64,000 nucleotides of DNA from Rhizophagus irregularis (Eukaryota > Glomeromycota > Glomeromycetes > Glomerales > Glomeraceae). This document shows, piece by piece, positions 21,601-31,949 of the stretch (within the stretch, counting starts at the first letter, position 1; each line of letters begins with the position of its first letter). The stretch covers positions 3,224,001 to 3,288,000 of the forward strand of contig NC_089435.1 of NCBI RefSeq assembly GCF_026210795.1, in the 5' to 3' direction. The translations under genes and the position numbers were made by a program. The notes under the pieces are model-generated. The model searched no databases and was not told the origin of the DNA. It saw only the letters and a program-made list of their open reading frames with translations.

Positions 21601-21706
21601 AAGATTGGCCCGTTGGGTCATGAAACTACAATCGTACGATTTTGATACTATTCATCGCGCCGGAAAAAGACACTCTAACGTAGATAGCTTATCGCGCATC
21701 CGATAG
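18668..21706 (+). CDS. pol: Pol: protease, reverse transcriptase, RNase H
   Basis: Read from the frameshift at 18,668; no ATG is needed (the frame opens at 18,581, and the first candidate initiation triplet at 18,731 is only TTG). Numbering from 18,731: aspartic protease DSGAAGSIVS with catalytic Asp176; an acidic Glu-rich linker near 300-325; a Cys-rich insert near 414-433 (CWCGDRLVSPSDSCSRC, zinc-ribbon-like) and CFYC near 495; reverse transcriptase with LRFCVDYRPLNKVT, LDLASGYWQ, PFGLCNAPATFQ and the catalytic YLDD at 726-729; RNase H with FTDAS (Asp875), TELECLAAVWA and ITDHSAL. It ends HSNVDSLSRIR, a usual RNase H end. It copies element RNA into DNA. Integrase is not in this frame. Confidence 0.92.
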   Translation, partial: LEGASFEGKGAKPEQNPSFCTLFEAYPAERNRPVTRSHPYAKTKEEKEDPPIMTDVAVEPTVRMEEIRPTGSTESVQGNVQRIVQPTISTVQPTPIRPKKKMVARKRPLQKPQPSIAAHIQPYNIVADLQQQRANISFGQLFQISPKLRSDVGKSIRKPGTRTTKLAAQFSDQDNPNATALYCDAKVKGQEIPLILDSGAAGSIVSCRLLNDLGIAIDRPSTTLMINVNGERKRPLGEVLNFPITIKGVTIPVDVVVTDAMTYSAIVGNDWLSKVKANIDYETANMLIHWEGKDIEVLIEYLEIPMERRRKQEETNRKGEEEEEDMSEEEEETEEEYEEEDLNEKVFCHFKVKQRPSPRIEQNFSLQLTCRFQEVVIDGIYPKENFVLTKGGVYLDKSFYLWTYFARLNEQFQRKPPKRATWTYDWKGPTARCWCGDRLVSPSDSCSRCYEELTNYITVQRLSPRIVAEISSDFENRNLDPDNLVQDAMPSEVQLEEVVDVANEHDRQLCFYCKKKDPDEWKRQNEVPLHFGHAELTQEWDAKLFELPMGDLTKEQKTNLVDLLQQYRHLFAWDATQLGRTDLVQHTIDVGNATPIKKRWYRTSRMERDFIAGEIDRMLQQNLIEKSRGPWAFPVVLVRKKNGKLRFCVDYRPLNKVTKRDEYPLPRIDDMLDSLGGSAWFTSLDLASGYWQVEMNPKDREKTAFITQFGTFQFTVMPFGLCNAPATFQRLMDEVLHDELWKFVVVYLDDLNIYSRTFDEHLQHLRKIFDRLRDAGLKLNPEKCKFASTELAFLGHVISKDGIRTDPGKISKVKDFPRPTNLTQLRGFLGLASYYRRFIKDFSKIANPLNKLLKKNVPFNWTNAQQQAFEYLKNCLISSPILTYPQWNRPFILFTDASTFALGAVLSQKDEDGNERVVAYASRSLLPAEKNYTATELECLAAVWAIGKFHHYLHGSHFSLITDHSALCHLFNMTTPNGRLARWVMKLQSYDFDTIHRAGKRHSNVDSLSRIR

Positions 21707-21792
21707 AAGTAAAATCTTTTTCCAAACAATACCCGGGACACACGCATTTTTTGATTTTGATTTTCGGATTACCCTATTGATTTAACCCAGCC

Positions 21793-23052
21793 ATGGATAC
21801 GGATACATACTACCGATTGATACGATACTTGGATGACTTAACGCTACCTGCAGACTTCGATACTACTCAATTAAGGAATTTTAAGAATAAAGCCCGCAGT
21901 TATATAATAAAGAATGGCATATTATACCGACGAAATATAAGAAATCCTCAACGACCGATGCGAGTGATCAAAAAGAATGAAATGGAAATAATATTGCGTG
22001 GCTTTCATGATGATCCACTCGCTGGACATTTTGGATTCAATGAAACTTTTCGCGCAATAAAGGAAAAGTATTTTTGGCCCCAGATGGGCGACGACATCAA
22101 AGCTTATGTACAAGCATGTGATACTTGTCAAAGAAGGAAGCGGCCGATCAAAACCGAACCTCTTCACCCTATTAAAGTGGGTCAACCTTTCGACCGGATT
22201 GGGATGGACATCGTGGGACCCCTACCATTGACCAAGAAAGGCAATCAGTATATTGTAGTAGCCACCGAATATCTGACAAAGTGGCCAGAAGCACGTGCTC
22301 TTCCGGACGCAAAGGCTACTTCGGTAGTCTCGTTTTTCTACGAAGATATTGTTTGCCGCCACGGGTGCCCCAAGGAATTGTTAACCGACCAAGGGACACA
22401 CTTCGTTAACGAGATGCTCGATTCGTTGTGTAAACGCCTTGGTATAACGCACCGATTGTCTGTTGCCTATCATCCACAGACGAATGGTCTCGTAGAAAGG
22501 TTTAATCGGACCCTTTGTGAACTTTTAGCGAAATATTGTATAGAAAGAAAAGATGATTGGGATTTATTCATCCCTTCGGCTTTGTTTGCCTATCGAACCA
22601 TGCGTCAAAACACTACCCGTTATGAACCTTTTTACCTCACCTATGGGCGAGACGCAGTATTGCCGATCGAACTGGAAGTTCCAACTTATCCTTTTGAGGA
22701 TAGATCCGATCGAGGCTTTGAAGATTTATATTTCCGACGATTAGGTCAGCTAGCCGGAAACTTGATTGATGATCGACAGCAAGCAAATGAGAATATTCAA
22801 CATGCGCAAAAACGGCAAGTAGAACGACATAACAAACAAATTAAGGAACACCGGTACCAAATTGGTGAAAAGGTCCTATTACGCAACTTTAGAGCCAAGA
22901 AACTCGACTCAAAGTGGCATGGCCCTTATTACATTCATGATGTGAGACCAAACGGAACTTACAAGTTAAGGACCTTAGAGGGAAAACTTCGGAAAAAAGT
23001 TGTCCACGCAGACCAGATTCGCTCATATTATGAAAGAACGATTACTAATTAA
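21793..23052 (+). CDS. Retrotransposon integrase (419 aa), separate frame
   Basis: Inserts element cDNA into the genome. It has an N-terminal HHCC zinc domain (HDDPLAGH ... CDTC), then an rve catalytic core with Asp139 (GMDIVGPLP), Asp199 (LLTDQGTHF) and Glu235 (GLVERFNRT), i.e. D-59-D-35-E, plus the AYHPQTNG motif. The C-terminal part has the GPY/F-like region (KWHGPYYIHDVRPNGTYKL). No chromodomain is visible. The frame begins with an ATG 86 nt after the pol stop, in a different frame, with a stop at 21,778-21,780 just upstream. Expression would need reinitiation, a subgenomic RNA or splicing. An acceptor-like TTTAACCCAG ends at 21,790. Confidence 0.9.
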   Translation: MDTDTYYRLIRYLDDLTLPADFDTTQLRNFKNKARSYIIKNGILYRRNIRNPQRPMRVIKKNEMEIILRGFHDDPLAGHFGFNETFRAIKEKYFWPQMGDDIKAYVQACDTCQRRKRPIKTEPLHPIKVGQPFDRIGMDIVGPLPLTKKGNQYIVVATEYLTKWPEARALPDAKATSVVSFFYEDIVCRHGCPKELLTDQGTHFVNEMLDSLCKRLGITHRLSVAYHPQTNGLVERFNRTLCELLAKYCIERKDDWDLFIPSALFAYRTMRQNTTRYEPFYLTYGRDAVLPIELEVPTYPFEDRSDRGFEDLYFRRLGQLAGNLIDDRQQANENIQHAQKRQVERHNKQIKEHRYQIGEKVLLRNFRAKKLDSKWHGPYYIHDVRPNGTYKLRTLEGKLRKKVVHADQIRSYYERTITN

Positions 23053-23114
23053 TAGCGTGAGAAGAGACCAGCCAAAAGACATTTAAATAGCCGTGACTCT
23101 TCAAAGGACGAAAA

Positions 23115-23732
23115 ATGACAGTTATCATGGAAACCTTCTCCGAAAAGTTCAAAGGACAACTGAAGGCTCTCTTACAATTGTGGTTAGAGGAAAAAGGGGA
23201 GTATGAAGAGTTTCACATCACCCCAACGAATTTGTTGCTTTCTGATGCCGAAAGAATCGTTTCTATTGATTTTAAGACGATTCTAGACTACGATGAACAA
23301 AGCGAAATCGTGCATCGTTGTAAGATAGACCTTCATCACCTGACAAATTACGAGTATCAAAGACCGAATTATCTTGGAGGGAACGAAGACGAACTATTGA
23401 GGAAATTAACCCGAATGATACGACAGACCACCTTCCGACAGAAAAGCGTTCACGAAAGATTAGAGGTCTATTATTATTTAGGCGAGCTCTTGTCTCTTCG
23501 AGGATGGACGAAGAAGGACTATGGAATCCTTCAAGAACAAGTTGGACAACGATTCGCTAAAGATGTTAAGAAAACTTCTCGGAGAGTTTACGAACTCTTC
23601 GCGATAAGAGGAGTCCAATGTCTGACTAAAGTCGCCTACATTTGCCCGACGCGTTTAACTAAAATGAGTGAAGGAGACTTTTATGACGAATTATTACCGG
23701 AAGCTCGACGAATAATGCGCGAAACCTTGTAG
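23115..23732 (+). CDS. Accessory 205-aa ORF of the retrotransposon
   Basis: ATG at 23,115, 62 nt after the integrase stop; it ends 36 nt before the 3' LTR. Codon use matches gag and pol, so it is probably a real element gene. The product is charged and helical, with no signal peptide, membrane segment or zinc motif, so it does not look like an envelope. Visible segments include FKGQLKALLQLWLEEKGEYE, MIRQTTFRQKSVHERLEVYY and DVKKTSRRVYELFAIRGVQC. I recognise no family. It could be an extra structural or regulatory protein, or a captured host fragment. Confidence 0.7.
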   Translation: MTVIMETFSEKFKGQLKALLQLWLEEKGEYEEFHITPTNLLLSDAERIVSIDFKTILDYDEQSEIVHRCKIDLHHLTNYEYQRPNYLGGNEDELLRKLTRMIRQTTFRQKSVHERLEVYYYLGELLSLRGWTKKDYGILQEQVGQRFAKDVKKTSRRVYELFAIRGVQCLTKVAYICPTRLTKMSEGDFYDELLPEARRIMRETL

Positions 23733-23768
23733 AAGGTTCGCAGGGGCTCACCCTTCTTCAGGGGGTAA

Positions 23769-24481
23769 TGTCACGGGAATTTTTTATATAGTTATTCTTA
23801 TATGATTTATTTTTTTATAGTATATTTTATTTATTTATTTATTTATTTATATTTAGTTTATTTTATTTTTATTTGATATAGTTTATTTATATAGTATAGT
23901 TTATTTTATTTATATAGTTTATTTATACAATTTATATATATAGTTTATAGGAAATGTGGCGTATGGCTTGGTGGGAATCAATTATGGCTGTGATGGGCGA
24001 TTCGTACAATGGACGATTTGACCGGAAAACGAGTTGTACTTTGGACGATTTGAATAACGGGCGAGTTGGCCAAAGCACTAATCGTCCCAAATTTTGAATA
24101 ATATTTAAGGGAAGAAATTCCGCTGAGGTTTCGGGGAAGTGATTTTTCGATTATTAACACTTAGATAGAACCTTGGGAATATTACAGAGCGCCGGCAGAG
24201 GCAGTAATATTAGGAAATTCTTTTGTAATTGTTAATAAAGAACCCACCGATCACTCCAATTTTATACATTTCGTTATTGTTTTTATTGTCAATTTTATTT
24301 CCGATTGTTATACATTCAATAAATATACATTGTTTATAAATCTATTGCTAATTGTTGATAAACCCTACCCATTTCCTCACGATTTATTGCCGATTACTGC
24401 CTATTATTAGTCAAATTCTATAAATTAACCCGTATATATTTCTGTTACTGCCCTCCCGAACTACACAAATCGGTGGTAACA
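23769..24481 (+). repeat. 3' LTR
   Basis: 713 bp, identical to the 5' LTR except for one G-to-A difference at 24,246. It is preceded by a short purine stretch AGGGGGTAA, the likely polypurine tract for plus-strand priming. Confidence 0.95.
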
Positions 24482-26128
24482 TTATTAATTTATTAAACTC
24501 TTATATTGCATCATGTCATTTTATCTTACAAGTTTTGTAGTGTGGCGCAGGTACTTTTTCTTAAGTGACACTGATAGCTGCTGGCGCCGGAATGACACCA
24601 TAAAAGGTTAGGTCCTATTGTTGATCACAAATAACGAATATTTTAATGCAGTACAATGTAGTTGCAACGTTTCATAAGGTTTTAACTACCGTTAAAACTG
24701 ATAAAAATTATTGTCAAGAATGTCAAAAGAAATGAATGAAACCGACATTAAAGAACCAAATTATTATATTAATTGGTTGGAAAAATCGATTGCAGATGAA
24801 TATTTCAATTATTATGAATATTCAGAATTTAAAAATTTAGAACCGATAGGAAGTGGTTCATTCGGAAGTGTCGTTCGTGCTAATTGGAAAAATGCTGGAA
24901 ATTTTTTTGTTTTAAAAACTTTTAAAAATTATGACAATGCAATGTTAAAAGAACTTGTTAATGAGGTAATTTATCTCGATAATCTTTATACTAATTTTTA
25001 CATATTAAAGGTATATTTTTTTTTAGATAAGATTACAAAAAAGAGTTGACTTTCATGAAAACATTATACGGTTTTATGGAATAACGAAAGTAGAAAATGG
25101 TAGGTTTTAAGTTTTAGTATATACTACATTATTAAATGAGCTTCATTTTAATATACTCTTTGTATCCAGAAAAATACTCGTTAGTCTTAGAATATGCTAA
25201 CAATGGTACACTAAAAACTTATTTAAATGAGCATTTTAATGAACTCACTTGGACTGATAAATATCAATTAGCATTTCAATTAGCTAATGCTGTAGATTGT
25301 TTGCATGATTGTAATATTATTCATCGTGACCTGGTAATAGTAAAATATTAGCTTTGTAATTTGTTATTAATTTGTAATATGATTATTTTATTATATTCGT
25401 ACTAAATAAGTTTTGTTTATAACAATAGCATGCAGGTAATATACTTGTACATCAGAAAAAGCTAAAGTTGACGGATTTTGGTCTATCAAAAAAAATCGCT
25501 GAGGTATCAAGCAATACATCGAAAATACTTGGAGTAATACCTTTCATTGACCCAAAAAAGTTAAATGATCAAGATTATAAACTAAACAAAAAATCTGATG
25601 TATACAGCATGGGAGTTTTAATGTGGCAAATTTCAAGTGGCCGTCAACCATTTTGTGATTATAATTATGATGCAAGTTTAATCTTATCCATAGTAAAAGG
25701 TAAACGGGAAACAATTATTGACAGTACTCCTAAAGAATATATAAATTTGTATACAGGTATTTTATGTTAGTAATTTAATAATTTATTAACTAATTTCTTG
25801 AAAGGAAGTTTAACAATAATGTTTAAATACTGTAATTAGAATGTTGGAAATATGAGCCAGATGAACGTCCAAATGCGCAAAATGTCGTCTCAATCCTTTA
25901 TACACTAAAATTTCCTAAACAAGATGATACAATTATTGGTACTGTTAATAAAGAAAAAGAAAATAATCAACTAATAGAAAAATATGAAACAATTTCAAAA
26001 TCAATTAAGACCATGGATTTAAATAATGAATTGTTATCAAATATTGGATTAAGTATAAATATAATGGATATTGAAAATAATTTATCATATACATCAATTC
26101 AATCAAATTCGTCAATATTTTCATATAG

Positions 26129-26428
26129 GTAGAGGTTGGAACTGGTCCAAAAAGTCTTAACCGGTTAATAACCGGTTAACCAAACCTTTAACCGGTTAAT
26201 TAACCGGTTAAAACTCAATCCTAGTCAGAATTAAAATTCGGCCAGGATTAGCATCAAATATATTTTTAATCCCGGCCAAAATTAGGCCAGACCAAAACTC
26301 TAACTATCGAAACGAAACTCTAGCTGAAAGACGAAATTCAGGCCAAAATTGTCTGGCCGGCACCATGAATTTCGGCCCGCATTATGAATTTTATATAACA
26401 CAAAAAATTCCACCGTTGGTTTTTATTA

Positions 26429-26466
<38 letters not shown>

Positions 26467-26732
26467 CTTACCTGGTGGCTAAACTTTTATCCGAAGTCCC
26501 GTGATTTATAATTCTGGCCGGCACTGTAAATTTGGCCAGAATTACAAATATTTTCAGCATTTTAACCGGTTAAATTAACCGATTAATTTAACCGATTAAT
26601 TTAACCGGATAATTTAACCGGTTAATTTAACCGGTTAAAAATTGTTTTTTAACCGGTTAACAAATGTTTTAACTGGTTAACCGTTTTAACCGGTTAATTA
26701 ACCGGTTAAGCTTAACCGGTTCCAACCTCTAC
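26129..26732. mobile_element. 604-bp MITE-like element inside the kinase gene
   Basis: Terminal inverted repeats GTAGAGGTTGGAAC (left, 26,129-26,142) and GTTCCAACCTCTAC (right, ending at 26,732), flanked by a perfect 6-bp duplication ATATAG (26,123-26,128 and 26,733-26,738). Inside are many copies of the palindrome TTAACCGGTTAA near both ends, GGCCRGAATT-type inverted strings in the middle and a T run of about 30 (26,433-26,464). No open reading frame, so it must have been moved by enzymes from elsewhere. Superfamily not determined. Confidence 0.88.
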
Positions 26733-27289
26733 ATATAGGTCAACATTTGATAAGGTAAATAATATAATTGTTGAAAAGTTAATTAAAGAAATAAACGGCA
26801 AACATGATAGGTATTAATTTTCAAGATATTGAGCAGTTTTCAATCAACAAGTATTAGGATTAGATCAAAGCTCGGACAACCTAATTAAGTGGCTAATTAA
26901 TCAAGTGAACCCACAATATGTTTATTTACATGGATTACTTTATTATTATAATATTGGTACGGAAGAAAGTAGTACCAAAGCATTTGAACTGCATCTAAAA
27001 ATAATTATTCTTTTGCACAAGTTTATCTTGGGAAATGTTATTATGACGGATATGGAATTGAATGTAATCAAAATTTGGCATTTAATTGGTTTCAAAAATC
27101 TGCGGAATGTGGTAATATTATGGGTCAATTGTATCTAGGAAATTGCTATGAATTTGGTATTGGAATTGCAAAAGATACCATAAAATCAATACATTGGTAT
27201 CAGAAAGCAGCTAAAAATGGAAATACAAGTGCAAAGTTTAATCTTGCAAAATGTTATCAATCTGGAGAAGGAGTTGATGAAAATGAAAA

Positions 27290-28260
27290 ACAAGCATTTG
27301 AGTTAATAAAAGATTTAGCTGAAAAAGGTGATATAAATTCTCAATTTAAGCTTGGATATTATTATGATGAAGGAATTGGAACTGAAATTAACAAATCAAA
27401 AGCATTTGAATTATATAAAATAGCAACAGAAAAAGGAAATATTGACGCACAATATAATTTAAGTATGTGTTATCAATTAGGAGGAGTTGATACTTGATAA
27501 AGATGAGAAAAAAGCATTTGAGTTAATAAAAGATTTAGCACAAAAAGATCATGCAGATGCTCAATCTAATCTTGGATATTATTATTCAAACGGAATTGGA
27601 ACTGAAATTAATAAATCAAAAGCATTTGAATTATATAAAATAGCAACAGAAAATGGAAATATTGACGCACAATATAATTTAAGTATATGTTATCAATTAG
27701 GGGAAGGAGTTGATAAAGATGAGAAAAAAGCATTTGAATTAATAAAAGATTTAGTTAAAAAAGATAATGTAGATGCTCAATTTAAGCTTGGATGTTATTA
27801 TGATAAAGGAATTGGAACTGAAATTAATAAATCAAAAGCATTTGAATTATATAAAGTAGCTACAGAAAAAGGAAATACTTATGCCCAATATAATTTAGCT
27901 ATTTTGTATCAATTAGGAGAAGGAGTTGTTAAAGATGAGAAAAAAGCATTTAAGCTAATAAAAGATTTAGCACAAAAAGATAATGTAGATGCTCAATTTA
28001 AGCTTGGATATTATTATGATAAAGGAATTGGAACTGAAATTCATAAATCAAAAGCATTTGAATTATATAAAATAGCTACAGAAAAAGGAAATACTTATGC
28101 CCAATATAATTTAGCTATTTTGTATCAATTAGGAGGAGGAGTTGCTAAAGATGAGAAAAAAGCATTTGAGCTAATAAAAGATTTAGTTGAAAAAGATTAT
28201 TTACACGCTCAATTCAAACTTGCATGTTACTATGATGAAGGAATTGGAATTGAAAAGGAT
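27290..28260 (+). repeat. 216-bp tandem repeats encoding paired Sel1 units
   Basis: The string GCATTTGA/GCATTTAA followed by a conserved block recurs at about 27,293, 27,513, 27,730, 27,947 and 28,162, a period of 216-217 bp after the first. Each period codes for 72 aa, two alternating 36-aa Sel1 repeats (KAFELIKDLAQKDNVDAQFK and KAFELYKIATEKGNTYAQYN). The high DNA identity points to recent unequal crossing-over. Confidence 0.85.
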
Positions 28261-28979
28261 TTTGAAAAATCTTTTTACTGGTTCCAAAAAGCAGCAGAAA
28301 ATGGTGATGGAGTTGCACAGTATAATATAGGAGAATCTTATGAATTAGGAATTGGTGTAAATAAAGATGAAATTAAAGCATTTGAATTTTATGAGAAATC
28401 ATCTGAAAATGGATATATTGATGCAAAATTTATACTTGGATATTATTATGTAATGGAATTGGAACTGAAATTAATAAAGAAAAAGGATTTAAATTATATA
28501 ATGAAGCAGCTGACAGCAATATCCAAGTTAATCTTATTGAAAATCATGAAGAAATAGTAAATGATTTAGACAAAGTTAATTATTGGTATCATAAAGCTGC
28601 AGAAAATGAAAATAAACTTGCATTATATAAATTAGGTGAATTTTATGAATTAGGTAAAGGGATTTGTAAAAATGAAACACGAGCATTTGAATTTTATAAG
28701 AAATCAGCTGATCAAGGATATATAGATGCTCAATATAAAGTTGGATATATTTATAATTATGGAACTCAAATTTATATTAATAAAGAAAAAGCATTTAATT
28801 ACTATAAAATTGCTGCAGAAGGAGGAAATATTGATGCACAAAATAGTCTAGCATCATTATATGAACGAGGAGAAGGAACTGAAAAAGATATTGAGAAAGC
28901 CGTTTATTGGTACAAGAAAGCTGCAGAAAATGGATGCCAAGAGGCCGAAAAAAGTTTAAACTTATTATTAAATAGTTAA

Positions 28980-29344
28980 GCTAATATGATTCCATAGAAT
29001 TTATTTACTTGAACAGATTGTTTTAGTTAAAGAAAATGAAATTAAAAGATCAATTTTTATCTTATTTAACCTAAAAGTATATTTCTTATCTTTTTTTTGT
29101 AATATGTAAATAATTCATAGTAAATACTATATACTGTATTATATTTGATTAAGAAGGCTCACTAGTGAATTGCTATACTAACTCTGTAAAAATTTATCAT
29201 TATTTCTGTAAAAACTCCGTAAAAATGAGCCTTTCATGGATCCATTCACGAAAAATGAAAGTAATTCGATAAATTCTGTTATATAAGGTTATTAATTCCG
29301 GAAATATGAACTTTTTACAGAAAAAAGGTGGAATATAAAAAATG

Positions 29345-29386
<42 letters not shown>

Positions 29387-30781
29387 GACTTTTTTTATAG
29401 GGATAATATACACCATTTTCAAAAAAGGAGAGATTTTATAAATGATGTGAATCAGTAATTAAAAATAATCTGGCGGTAAAAAACTTTGTGTGGGTTGCAT
29501 CGTTTTAATCGTCTGATTAAAGAATTATTTGTTAATTGAAGACTAAATAAGGATTAAGTTTATTTTTTTTTTTGAATTCTAAAAAAAACTTTTTTTCCCC
29601 TACTGTCATAATTTCCATTCATTTTATAAAATTTTCAATGAATTAAAGCTTTTTTTATATTATTTAAATTTATGTTGAAATAAAGAAATACATCTTTTGT
29701 TTATCATTATTAAATTCTAAATGGCACAATATTTGTACTTTTATGTACTATTTATGTTTTTGATATTTAAAATAATTTTTGCAATTATAACCCAATTATT
29801 CATGTTAGTTTGTAATAAAAAAAATTAGTAAATAAGTAGGCCCAAATATTTGTCCTTCATATTTTTAGTTTATGTAAACAAAATATTTAAAGATTTATTG
29901 AAATATTATGCATTATTAATATTGTCTCACTAAGTTTCAAATCTATTTTGATGAAGTTGAATTCAACTTCATTTTGTTATTGGATAATTACGGAAATCAT
30001 ATTTTCACACTTTAGTTCAATGGAATGCAGTATTTTTTTCTCATGTTTACTAATTGGTCGCCAGTGATTTTTTTGATGATATATTCATGCCTGTAATTTT
30101 TCTGATGATATTTTTCATTCTCACGTGTTTTTATAGTTTATTTATACCTTTTCCAAGAGTTATTTCACGTGTCTCATAAATATCATGATTTTCATGACTC
30201 CCCATGAAATAAGTATTACATATCAAATACATTATCACAAAAAAATATTTAAATGTTAAACAAAAATAATTGAAGCGTTAATCATAATCTGACCGTAATT
30301 TTAAAGTTGAAAAATTCATTTTATTAAACATTTAAAATTTAAACAATTTTTAAATAATCCATGGATTCTCAATTAACTGTAAAACATTATTTGACATTAG
30401 CAAAAAAATATTTATTTGATTAATCCAATTTCTTTTTCTAGTTAAAAATATTTTTTTATTTGTTGGTAATAATTTTCGAAAATACCACATGATCATGATT
30501 GTTGCGTTCACTGATTTTATAAGTTGAAAAATTTTTTATTAATCAAGAAAAAAAAATCAACTATTTGATAGCGCAAATTAATACACAATAAAAGTGCCTC
30601 ACTCTAATGATTTAAATGATTTATGAGTTCAATTCATGTTCACATTCATATAATGTGAATATTAATTAATATGAATATTAAGAATATTCATATAATTCCT
30701 CGGGAAGAATTCATGTAGATTAACAATTTAATTTTCAAATTCAATTTTTGATTTTTTAAATTTCATGTTGATGTCGACAAA
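28980..30781. other. Non-coding AT-rich region with TA microsatellite
   Basis: Holds an uninterrupted TA tract at about 29,346-29,383, a perfect 22-bp palindrome at 29,951-29,972 (half-site ATGAAGTTGAA), and a small AT inverted repeat at 30,650-30,690. No gene seen. Confidence 0.65.
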
Positions 30782-30930
30782 TAGCTATTGGCAAAATGGT
30801 GATTCGTTGAAATGATTTTGGGAAAATGCAATGTCGGTGAAATAGCAAGTCGGCAATGTGAAGTTAGTAAATTTTATGTTGGTAAAGCAGGCATCGGTAA
30901 AATGGGTGAATACGTAATTGGTTTACTATT
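30782..30930. repeat. Degenerate 15-bp GTCGGTGAAA repeat cluster
   Basis: Copies such as GTCGGTGAAATAGCAA (about 30,834) and ATCGGTAAAATGGGT (about 30,894), with variants between. A short open frame across it is a by-product of the 15-bp period. Confidence 0.6.
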
Positions 30931-31949
30931 TCCTAATATAATTATCTCATATTTTTACACATGCCATAAAAATCAATCATATCCTGATTATCAATACACC
31001 AAGAAAAGTAGGTGAAAAATAATTGACAAATTGTATAGCTCAATGAAATACGACAATACGACATTAGCGTTGAGGATAAGTTCAATCAAGAAACTTTTCC
31101 TGATTCATGAATTAAAGTAATTGAACTAATTTATTGAACTAACTTATTGAACTAAATTTAAAATTTTGAGAATAAACTGAATAAACTAATAAAAAAGATT
31201 TGAATAATTGTTTGCGCTTCGCTCTATATCTCAGATTTAGTTACGTAATACAGTCAAAAATCCATTTATTGGGAAATTTCACATAACGATCAACACTTGC
31301 TAGCCAATAATCTACTGTCACGTAATGAATTAAAATTATCACGTAGATATTAAAGAAAAATATTTTTATACAACAATAACCTGTACAATAATTACAAATA
31401 CTTGAAGCAATTTCGTCTATTACTTCCACCCTACTATCCCTCATATGAAGAAAAGCTTTTATGATACAAATTTTTTACTATTAAAAGAAAAATTTCAATA
31501 TATTTTAAGTATTGCTATTAACTTTAGACGATACGAATTATACTAATAGTTCTTAGTTTTTTCATGCTGTTTAACGAACAATAATTTGAAATATATACAA
31601 TGGTTGTTGCATAGTAAGTATTTGGACTAAATTTCTACAAAAGCTTTTCACTATTAGTACAAATTTTAATCAAACTTTACATAAAACACCTATAAAAAAT
31701 CTCTTGTTATTGCTATTAAGAGAAGTCTAACCTAAAGTCGGACCTTTTAAACTGAAACTGGATAAAATAAAATTGGTTGTCAGTAGTAATATGAAACGTG
31801 CAATGTAAGAAATTAACTTTAGTAAAACCCACTGAAAATTTATGGTCATAATCAAGAGTCTATCAGGTATATTACTATTATGTCACTATGTATTCTTTAG
31901 CTTCTCGCGTTTGCTTATTTGATGGTGGGCCTCTCTGAGAAAACTATTG
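30931..31949. other. Non-coding AT-rich stretch
   Basis: 30,950-31,080 shares patches with 5050-5250 (ACACATGCCAT, CAATGAAATACGAC), so it is another copy of a decayed dispersed sequence. No gene seen. Confidence 0.5.

Larger units (their letters stand above)
16161..24481 (+). mobile_element. Complete Ty3/gypsy LTR retrotransposon, 8.3 kb
   Basis: Two 713-bp LTRs (16,161-16,873 and 23,769-24,481) start TGTCACGGG and end GGTGGTAACA. They bracket gag, pol (protease, reverse transcriptase, RNase H), a separate integrase frame and an extra 3' frame. The order RT-RNase H-integrase is that of Ty3/gypsy (Metaviridae). The LTRs differ at one position (16,638 G, 24,246 A), so insertion is very recent. 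Flanks give either a 4-bp duplication TTAT (LTR ending in CA) or a 5-bp ATTAT (LTR ending in AAC). Coding sequence is much GC-richer than the host genes. All main frames are open, so the copy could be autonomous. Confidence 0.95.
24720..28979 (+). pseudogene. Broken protein kinase-Sel1 gene
   Basis: Kinase exons 24,720-24,965, 25,027-25,099, 25,170-25,333, 25,429-25,756 and 25,840 onward are intact. They give a glycine loop G44-S-G46-S-F-G49, Lys66, HRDL-HAGN at 158-165 and DFG at 177-179. A 604-bp element inserted at 26,129 creates a stop at 26,130-26,132, so only 367 aa can be made. Without it the frame would continue at 26,739 but stops at 26,815-26,817. The Sel1 region is split by further frame changes: near 26,810-26,850, near 26,990, near 27,485 (7-base insert) and near 28,455 (2-base insert). 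The Sel1 array ends at 28,977-28,979. The original would have been a kinase with well over ten Sel1 repeats. Translation of the kinase part alone is possible. Confidence 0.8.

Noticed and set aside
23115-23732. Idea that the extra retrotransposon frame is an envelope gene
   Set aside because: No signal peptide, transmembrane segment or glycosylation-rich ectodomain is visible.
27290-28260. Regular repeats that might suggest a CRISPR array
   Set aside because: The 216-bp period has no spacers and encodes Sel1 repeats; the DNA is eukaryotic.
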